A stretch of 11,068 nt of DNA from an uncultured Oscillospiraceae bacterium (GTDB lineage: Bacteria > Bacillota > Clostridia > Oscillospirales > Oscillospiraceae), in contig CAKTRJ010000050.1 of the NCBI GenBank assembly GCA_934597345.1, positions 1-11,068 on the forward strand, given 5' to 3'. The notes beneath the pieces are model-generated. The model saw only the letters and a program-made list of their open reading frames with translations. It had not been told where the DNA came from and ran no database searches. The translations under genes and the position numbers were made by a program. Shown here piece after piece: positions 5,580-11,068 of the stretch. Within the stretch, counting starts at the first letter, position 1. Every line of letters begins with the position of its first letter.

Positions 5580-7553
5580 ATGGATTATCGTGAAGAAATG
5601 AAGCAGCTGCGGGAGACCCTGAACGCCAACGGGTACCTCTACTATGTGCTGGACGCGCCCACCATGTCGGACTATGAGTACGACCACCTGCTGCGGCGGC
5701 TGGAGGATCTGGAAAAGGCGCATCCGGAGGAGATTACCCCCGATTCCCCCACCCAGCGGGTGGGCGGCAAGCTTCTCAGCCAGTTCGAGGAGGTGCGGCA
5801 TGAGGTGCCGCTGGAGAGCCTGCAGGACGTGTTCAACGGCGACGAGGTGCGGGACTTTCTGGAGAAGGTGGCCGCCGACCTGCCGGACGCCCTGTACAGT
5901 GTGGAGCCCAAGGTGGACGGCCTGTCCGTGGCGCTGGAGTACCGGGACGGCGTGTTCGTCCGCGGCGCCACCCGCGGCGACGGCCGGGTAGGGGAGGACG
6001 TGACGGAGAACCTGCGCACCATCCGCTCCATCCCCATGATGCTGCCGGAGAAGCTGCCCCATCTTATCGTCCGGGGCGAGGTCTATATGGCCCGCAGCGT
6101 GTTCGAGGAGATCAACGCCCGGCGGGAGATCGAGGGCAAGCCCATGATGGCCAATCCCCGCAACGCCGCCGCAGGCTCTCTGCGTCAGCTGGACCCCAAG
6201 ATCGCCGCCCAGCGGCGGCTGGATATCGCCATTTTCAATTTACAGCTGGCCGAGGGCCGGGAATTCGCCACCCATACCGAGACGCTGGACTATCTGGCCT
6301 CTCAGCGCTTCAAGGTGATTCCCCACAAGCCGTTGGGCAGGGCGGAGGACATCCTCACCGAGATCGCCCGTCTGGGGGATGAGCGCATGGCGTTCCCCTT
6401 TGATATCGACGGTGCGGTCATCAAGCTGGACAGCCTGTTGGAGCGTGAGGTGCTGGGCAGCACCGCCAAGTGCCCCCGCTGGGCGGTGGCCTATAAGTAC
6501 CCGCCGGAGCAGAAGCCCTCGGTCTTAAAGGATATCGTGGTGCAGGTGGGCCGCACCGGCGTGCTGACCCCCAAGGCGGTGCTGGATCCGGTGCGTCTGG
6601 CGGGCACCACCGTCACCTATGCCACGCTGCACAATCAGGATTTCATCACGTCTAAGGATATCCGCATCGGTGACACCGTCATCGTCCAGAAGGCGGGCGA
6701 GATCATCCCGGAGATCGTGGAGGTGGTGAAGGACAAGCGTCCGGCGGGCGCTGTGCCCTACTATCTGCCCGAAGTGTGTCCCGTGTGCGGCGCACCGGTG
6801 AGCCGGGACGAGGACGGCGCGGCCATCCGCTGTACCGGTGCCGAGTGTCCCGCCCAGCTGCTGCGGAACCTGACTCATTTCACCAGCCGCGCCGCCATGG
6901 ATATCGACGGCGTAGGCCCGGCGGTAATCCAGTCGCTGGTGGACAGCGGCCTGGTAAAGACCGCCGCCGACCTGTACCGTTTGCAGGTGCAGGATATTGC
7001 CCAGCTGGACCGCATGGGCGAGAGATCCGCCGCCAACGCCGTGGCCGCCATTGAAAAGAGCAAGGAGAACGACCTGTGGCGGCTCATCAGCGCTCTGGGC
7101 ATCCGTCAGGTGGGAGACAAGGCCGCCAAGGTGCTGTCCGCCCACTTCGGCAGCTTCGACGCGCTCTCCGCCGCGTCGGAGGAGGAGCTGACCGCCATCG
7201 ACGATGTTGGCCCCATCACCGCCCGCTATATCCGCCAATGGCTGGAAAGTCCCCAGTCCCAGGATCTGCTCTCACGGCTCCGGGAGGCGGGCGTCAACAT
7301 GACCAGCCATCAGGAGAAGGTGGATGATCGCTTCACCGGACAGACCTTTGTGCTGACCGGCACGCTGGAGAAATTCACCCGTGACGAGGCCGCCGCCATG
7401 ATCGAGCAGCGGGGCGGCAAGGCCAGCGGCTCGGTCAGTAAGAAAACCACCTATGTGGTGGCCGGTGAAAACGCGGGAAGCAAGCTGCGCAAGGCGCAGG
7501 AGCTGAACATCCCCGTGCTGACAGAGGACGAGTTCCTCTCAATGCTGCAATGA
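5580..7553 (+). CDS. ligA: NAD-dependent DNA ligase
   Basis: Seals nicks in DNA using NAD+, in replication and repair. The 657 residues are complete. Order: NAD-binding Ia domain (YYVLDAPTMSDYEYDHLL at 21-38), adenylation domain with catalytic Lys111 in EPKVDGLS, RGEVY (165-169) and NPRNAAAGSLRQLD (192-205), DGAVIKLD (277-284), KYPPE (306-310), then OB fold (VQVGRTGVLTP 321-331), zinc finger Cys400/Cys403/Cys418/Cys423, helix-hairpin-helix region (about 430-550) and C-terminal BRCT domain (about 585-657). ATG 5580 follows a modest ribosome binding site (ATGAGGA) in the 13-base gap after yunB. A small stem (7546-7562, seven pairs, three-base loop) spans the stop codon but has no T tract, so transcription probably continues into the next gene 40 bases later. 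Confidence 0.98.
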   Translation: MDYREEMKQLRETLNANGYLYYVLDAPTMSDYEYDHLLRRLEDLEKAHPEEITPDSPTQRVGGKLLSQFEEVRHEVPLESLQDVFNGDEVRDFLEKVAADLPDALYSVEPKVDGLSVALEYRDGVFVRGATRGDGRVGEDVTENLRTIRSIPMMLPEKLPHLIVRGEVYMARSVFEEINARREIEGKPMMANPRNAAAGSLRQLDPKIAAQRRLDIAIFNLQLAEGREFATHTETLDYLASQRFKVIPHKPLGRAEDILTEIARLGDERMAFPFDIDGAVIKLDSLLEREVLGSTAKCPRWAVAYKYPPEQKPSVLKDIVVQVGRTGVLTPKAVLDPVRLAGTTVTYATLHNQDFITSKDIRIGDTVIVQKAGEIIPEIVEVVKDKRPAGAVPYYLPEVCPVCGAPVSRDEDGAAIRCTGAECPAQLLRNLTHFTSRAAMDIDGVGPAVIQSLVDSGLVKTAADLYRLQVQDIAQLDRMGERSAANAVAAIEKSKENDLWRLISALGIRQVGDKAAKVLSAHFGSFDALSAASEEELTAIDDVGPITARYIRQWLESPQSQDLLSRLREAGVNMTSHQEKVDDRFTGQTFVLTGTLEKFTRDEAAAMIEQRGGKASGSVSKKTTYVVAGENAGSKLRKAQELNIPVLTEDEFLSMLQ

Positions 7554-7593
7554 CCCATTGCAATAGACTACTTTGATAAAGGAGGGACTTTCT

Positions 7594-8862
7594 ATGGCTG
7601 GCAACACCGACCTGAAGCTGAGGCATCAGGTGATTTACAGTATTTTCGTCCGCGGACACACGAGGGAGGGCACCTTCCACGCCCTGGAGGGCGATCTTGA
7701 CCGCCTGCGGGCACTAGGCGCGGATATCCTGTGGCTGATGCCCATCCATCCCATCGGGGAGGAGGGCCGCAAGGGCACCATGGGCAGCCCCTACGCTATC
7801 CGGGACTACCGGGCGGTGAACCCGGACATGGGCACCATCGACGACCTGCGCCATCTGGTGGACGCCATCCACGACCGGGGCATGAAGTGCATCATCGACG
7901 TGGTGTATAACCACACCTCGCCGGATTCCGTGCTGGCCGCCGAGCACCCGGAGTTCTTCCTGCGGGACGCGGAGGGCAAGCCCACCCGCAAGGTGGCCGA
8001 CTGGTGGGACATCGTGGATCTGGACTACACCAACCGCGGCCTGTGGCGCTATCAGATCGACACGTTGAAGCAGTGGGCCGCCATTGTGGATGGTTTCCGC
8101 TGCGACGTGGCCAGCGCCGTGCCGGTGGAGTTCTGGCAGCAGGCCCATGATGAGGTGGAGACCGTCCGTCCCGGCTGTATCTGGCTGGCGGAGAGCGTCC
8201 ACGGCGCCCATGTGCTGGCCATGCGGAAAATGGGCGCGTACTGTGCCACGGATACCGAGCTGCATCAGGTATTCGACATGAGCTACGACTACGATGTGTG
8301 GCCATGGTACGAGGGTGTGCTGGCCGGCAAGGTGACCCTGCGGGAGTACGCCGGTATCCTGAACTATCAGGAGCTGACCTACCCCAACAGCTATGTGAAG
8401 GCCCGGTATCTGGAAAACCACGATACGTCCCGGGGCGCTTCGTGGATGCACAGCGACACGCAGCTGGACAACTGGCTGGCCTTCCTCTACTTCCAGCGGG
8501 GCGCCACCATGCTGTACAGCGGTATGGAGTACGCGCCCTGTGAACGGGTGGACTTCTTTGAGAACCAGAGCAACTACGGCGACATGCGCCGGGACGTGCA
8601 GCTCCGGCTGCGGAAGCTGAAGGAGATCAAGGAGACTCTGCCCATCACCGGCGGCTATTGGCTGGAGGAGGCGGACGGTCTGATGCTGGGCCATTACGAA
8701 GGCCCGGAGGGTAAGGTGCTGGGCGTGTTCGACCTGCTGGAGCGCGGCGCGGGCTGCGTGAAGGTGGAGCTGCCCGACGGAACATACCAAAACCGTCTGG
8801 GCGGCAGCGTGACCGTAACGGACGGACATCTTGCGTTTGACGGTGCGCCTGTGGTGATCTGA
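7594..8862 (+). CDS. GH13 alpha-amylase family glycosidase, cytoplasmic
   Basis: A 422-residue member of glycoside hydrolase family 13, acting on alpha-linked glucans or malto-oligosaccharides. The barrel motifs are present in order: region I IDVVYNHTS (101-109), region II GFRCDVAS (167-174, nucleophile Asp171), region III WLAESVHG (197-204, acid/base Glu200), and region IV ENHDTSR (274-280, transition-state Asp277). A short beta-rich C-terminal domain ends the protein. No signal peptide, so the substrate must be inside the cell: imported oligosaccharides or stored glycogen. ATG 7594 is chosen because AAAGGAGGG (7578-7586) lies at ideal distance; an upstream TTG at 7573 has none. The short domain B and lack of extra binding modules suggest a compact oligosaccharide-acting enzyme; hydrolase versus transferase cannot be decided here. 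Its link to murD-yunB-ligA looks positional, not functional. Confidence 0.93.
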   Translation: MAGNTDLKLRHQVIYSIFVRGHTREGTFHALEGDLDRLRALGADILWLMPIHPIGEEGRKGTMGSPYAIRDYRAVNPDMGTIDDLRHLVDAIHDRGMKCIIDVVYNHTSPDSVLAAEHPEFFLRDAEGKPTRKVADWWDIVDLDYTNRGLWRYQIDTLKQWAAIVDGFRCDVASAVPVEFWQQAHDEVETVRPGCIWLAESVHGAHVLAMRKMGAYCATDTELHQVFDMSYDYDVWPWYEGVLAGKVTLREYAGILNYQELTYPNSYVKARYLENHDTSRGASWMHSDTQLDNWLAFLYFQRGATMLYSGMEYAPCERVDFFENQSNYGDMRRDVQLRLRKLKEIKETLPITGGYWLEEADGLMLGHYEGPEGKVLGVFDLLERGAGCVKVELPDGTYQNRLGGSVTVTDGHLAFDGAPVVI

Positions 8863-8927
8863 TTTGACTTTTTTCACAAAAAAATTCACCCCTCATCGGG
8901 GAAAACGCAGAAATCCTGTCGGTTGAA

Positions 8928-8960
8928 TTGACTTTCCCTCGAAACGTGTTACCATATAAT
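8928..8960 (+). promoter_or_regulatory. Candidate promoter for the pyruvate:ferredoxin oxidoreductase gene
   Basis: A good -35 TTGACT (8928-8933) and a perfect -10 TATAAT (8955-8960) are present, but the spacing is 21 bases, longer than the usual 16-18. Such spacing can mean a need for an activator, or that a different -35 is used. The 170-base gap between the GH13 stop and the oxidoreductase start has no convincing intrinsic terminator; CCCC-TCATC-GGGG (8889-8901) is weak and lacks T's. Confidence 0.6.
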
Positions 8961-9032
8961 ATTGTATATCTGTGCGTTTTTGCCGTGTTTTTGCGGTGAA
9001 ATGTGCCCGGAATAAAGAGGAGGAAAAGAGAA

Positions 9033-11068
9033 ATGAGTAAGCTCATGAAGATCTGTGACGGTAACGAAGCGGCGGCATATGTGGCATATGCCTTCTCTGA
9101 GGTTGCCGCCATCTATCCCATCACGCCGTCCAGCCCCATGGCCGAGCACGCGGATGAGTGGTCTGCCAAGGGTAAGAAGAACATCTTCGGCCAGACTGTC
9201 CGCCTGGTTGAGATGCAGTCCGAGGCGGGCGCCTGCGGCGCATGTCACGGCGCGTTGGAGGCCGGCGCACTGGCCACCAGCTTCACCGCTTCCCAGGGCT
9301 TGATGCTGATGATCCCCACCATGCACCGTATCTCCGGCGAGCGTCTGCCCGGCGTGCTGCATGTGGCGTCCCGTACCGTGGGTACCCATGCGTTCTCCAT
9401 CTTCGGCGATCACTCCGACGTGATGAACTGCCGCCAGACGGGCTTTGCCCTGCTTTCCAGCGGCAGCGTCCAGCAGGCCGCCGATCTGGCCGCCGTGGCC
9501 CACCTGAGTGCAATCAAGGCCCGCATCCCCTTCCTGCACTTCTTTGACGGCTTCCGCACCAGCCATGAGATCCAGAAGATCGACGTGCTGGATTACGACG
9601 AGTACGCCAAGCTGGTGGACTATGAGGCTCTGGCCAAGTTCCGCGCCAACGCCCTGAACCCCGAGGATCCCCGCATGCGTTCTCTGGTGGATAACCCCGA
9701 TATCTACTTCCAGCTGCGCGAGTCCAACAACACCGACTACGCCAATCTGCCCGACGTGGTGGAGGACTACATGGCCCAGATCAGCAAGCTGACCGGCCGT
9801 GAGTATCACCTGTTCAACTACTACGGCGCACCCGACGCCGAGCGCGTTATCGTGGCCATGGGCTCCATGTCCGGCTGCGCCCAGGAGGTCGTCAACTACC
9901 TGAACGCCAAGGGCGAGAAGGTGGGTTTCCTGCAGGTGCACCTGTTCCGCCCCTTCTCCGCCAAGCATCTGCTGGCGGCCATGCCCAAGACGGTGAAGAA
10001 GATCGCCGTTCTGGACCGCGTGAAGGAAGCCGGTTCCATCGGTGAGCCTCTGTACGAGGATATCTGCGCCGCTTACATCAATGACGCCAACCGTCCGCTG
10101 ATCTATGCCGGCCGCTACGGCCTGTCCTCCAAGGACACCACCCCCGCCCAGATCAAGGCTGTGTTCGACAATCTGAGCCTGTCTGAGCCCAAGAACCACT
10201 TCACCATCGGCATCGAGGACGATGTGACCCATCTGTCCCTGCCCGTGGGCGCGCCTCTGCTGACCGAGCCGGAGGGCACCATCGCCTGCAAGTTCTGGGG
10301 TCTGGGCTCCGACGGTACCGTGGGCGCCAACAAGAACTCCATCAAGATCATCGGCGAGACCACCGACATGTACTGCCAGGCGTATTTCGAGTATGATACC
10401 AAGAAGTCCTTCGGTATCACCAAGAGCCACCTGCGCTTCGGCAAGCACCCCATCAGCTCTACTTATTACGTCTCCAACGCGGACTTCATTGCCTGCCACA
10501 ACCAGACGTATCTGACCAAGTACGACATCATCTCCGAGCTGAAGCCCCACGGTAGCTTCCTGCTGAACTGCGAGTGGACGGAGAACGAGCTGGAGCAGCA
10601 CATCCCCGGCGATATCCTGAAGTACATTGCCGAGAATGACATCAAGTTCTACATCATCGACGCCAACAAGGAGTCTCAGGCGCTGGGTCTGGGCAATCGC
10701 TCCAACATGGTGCTGCAGGCCGCCTTCTTCAAGCTGGCCAACGTCATCCCCGTGGAGGACGCCGTGGAGCACATGAAGGCCGCCGTCAAGAAGACCTACG
10801 CCCTGAAGGGCGAGAAGATCGTCAACATGAACATCGCCGCCGTGGACGCCGGTATCAACGCCCTAGTGGAGGTGAAGGTGAAGCCCGAGTGGAAGAACCT
10901 GTCCGGCGCCGCCATCAAGCCCGCCGACGACGACCTGCCCTACGTCATCAAGAACATTCTGGTGCCCATCAACGCCCAGAAGGGCGATGACCTGCCTGTC
11001 TCCGCCTTCAAGGGCATGGAGGACGGCACCATGCCGCTGGGCACCTCCCGCTATGAGAAGCGCGGCAT
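9033..11068 (+). CDS. nifJ: Pyruvate:ferredoxin (flavodoxin) oxidoreductase, N-terminal 678 residues (runs off window)
   Basis: The enzyme oxidises pyruvate with coenzyme A to acetyl-CoA and CO2, passing electrons to ferredoxin or flavodoxin; it is central to anaerobic Clostridia. ATG 9033 follows a strong ribosome binding site (AGAGGAGG, 9016-9023). Visible residues include the thiamine-site Thr31 in YPITPSSPMAE, Glu64 in MQSEAGA, and Arg114 in VASRTVGTHAFSIFGDHSDVM, which fall at the same numbers as in the Desulfovibrio africanus enzyme (recalled, not aligned). Further on are RIPFLHFFDGFRTSHEI, QVHLFRPF, and the domain III stretch CKFWGLGSDGTVGANKNSIK. The frame is open to the window end with no stop seen. 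The ferredoxin-like two-cluster domain and C-terminal thiamine domain lie outside. Full single-chain enzymes are about 1,170 residues, so a little over half is present. Confidence 0.97.
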   Translation, partial: MSKLMKICDGNEAAAYVAYAFSEVAAIYPITPSSPMAEHADEWSAKGKKNIFGQTVRLVEMQSEAGACGACHGALEAGALATSFTASQGLMLMIPTMHRISGERLPGVLHVASRTVGTHAFSIFGDHSDVMNCRQTGFALLSSGSVQQAADLAAVAHLSAIKARIPFLHFFDGFRTSHEIQKIDVLDYDEYAKLVDYEALAKFRANALNPEDPRMRSLVDNPDIYFQLRESNNTDYANLPDVVEDYMAQISKLTGREYHLFNYYGAPDAERVIVAMGSMSGCAQEVVNYLNAKGEKVGFLQVHLFRPFSAKHLLAAMPKTVKKIAVLDRVKEAGSIGEPLYEDICAAYINDANRPLIYAGRYGLSSKDTTPAQIKAVFDNLSLSEPKNHFTIGIEDDVTHLSLPVGAPLLTEPEGTIACKFWGLGSDGTVGANKNSIKIIGETTDMYCQAYFEYDTKKSFGITKSHLRFGKHPISSTYYVSNADFIACHNQTYLTKYDIISELKPHGSFLLNCEWTENELEQHIPGDILKYIAENDIKFYIIDANKESQALGLGNRSNMVLQAAFFKLANVIPVEDAVEHMKAAVKKTYALKGEKIVNMNIAAVDAGINALVEVKVKPEWKNLSGAAIKPADDDLPYVIKNILVPINAQKGDDLPVSAFKGMEDGTMPLGTSRYEKRG

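Noticed and set aside
8868..8890. TTCAC-type sequences as a Rex redox-repressor operator before the oxidoreductase gene
   Set aside because: The half-sites are direct repeats (TTCAC twice), not the palindrome a Rex dimer needs, and they lie upstream of the -35.
8889..8901. CCCC-TCATC-GGGG hairpin after the GH13 gene as a terminator
   Set aside because: Only four base pairs and no T tract on the + strand.
8949..10772. 607-codon minus-strand open frame opposite the oxidoreductase gene
   Set aside because: The + strand reading gives a textbook pyruvate:ferredoxin oxidoreductase; the minus product is low-complexity.
1..11068. CRISPR arrays, insertion sequences, tRNA genes or prophage genes
   Set aside because: No regularly spaced direct repeats, transposase motifs, cloverleaf sequences or phage-type genes were seen on either strand.

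Overview
The window looks like a spore-forming, Gram-positive Clostridia genome, most like the Oscillospiraceae/Ruminococcaceae. The evidence is a lipobox on the solute-binding protein, a clostridial-type MurD, a YunB-like sporulation protein, pyruvate:ferredoxin oxidoreductase (anaerobic metabolism), and GC-rich codon use from about position 930 onward. The exact genus is an inference. Every gene I can support lies on the + strand; the long minus-strand open frames are shadows of GC-rich genes.

Layout. Positions 1-77 are the 3' part of a 5S rRNA, closed by a strong terminator (82-109). A visibly AT-richer stretch follows. It holds a small two-membrane-segment protein whose reading frame appears broken by one base in a run of seven T's (147-664), then an imperfect inverted repeat and a promoter region. 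Next is a three-gene amino-acid-type ABC transporter operon: lipoprotein binding protein (929-1741), permease (1880-2536) and ATPase (2549-3319). A strong intrinsic terminator ends it (3328-3362). A consensus promoter (3374-3402) then drives murD (3438-4823), yunB-like (4871-5566) and ligA (5580-7553), closely packed and probably co-transcribed with a cytoplasmic GH13 glycosidase (7594-8862). After a 170-base gap with its own promoter-like sequence, the window ends inside a pyruvate:ferredoxin oxidoreductase gene (9033 to the edge).

The most interesting object is the transporter's binding protein. Its two halves are in the reverse of the usual order. After the signal peptide comes the part that normally forms lobe 2 and the C-terminus, and only then the part that normally begins the mature protein. 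The gene stops exactly where the chain would normally cross from lobe 1 into lobe 2. Read this way it is a complete, circularly permuted family-3 solute-binding protein, with the normal two-strand hinge reduced to one covalent crossing and the lipid anchor moved to lobe 2. It sits in an intact operon with its own ribosome binding site, signal peptide and partner permease and ATPase, so it is probably functional rather than debris.

Other points worth a look are the T-run frameshift (mutation, sequencing error or -1 slippage), the hairpin between binding protein and permease genes, the loss of the usual ligand-binding arginine in the binding protein, and the wide promoter spacing before the oxidoreductase gene.
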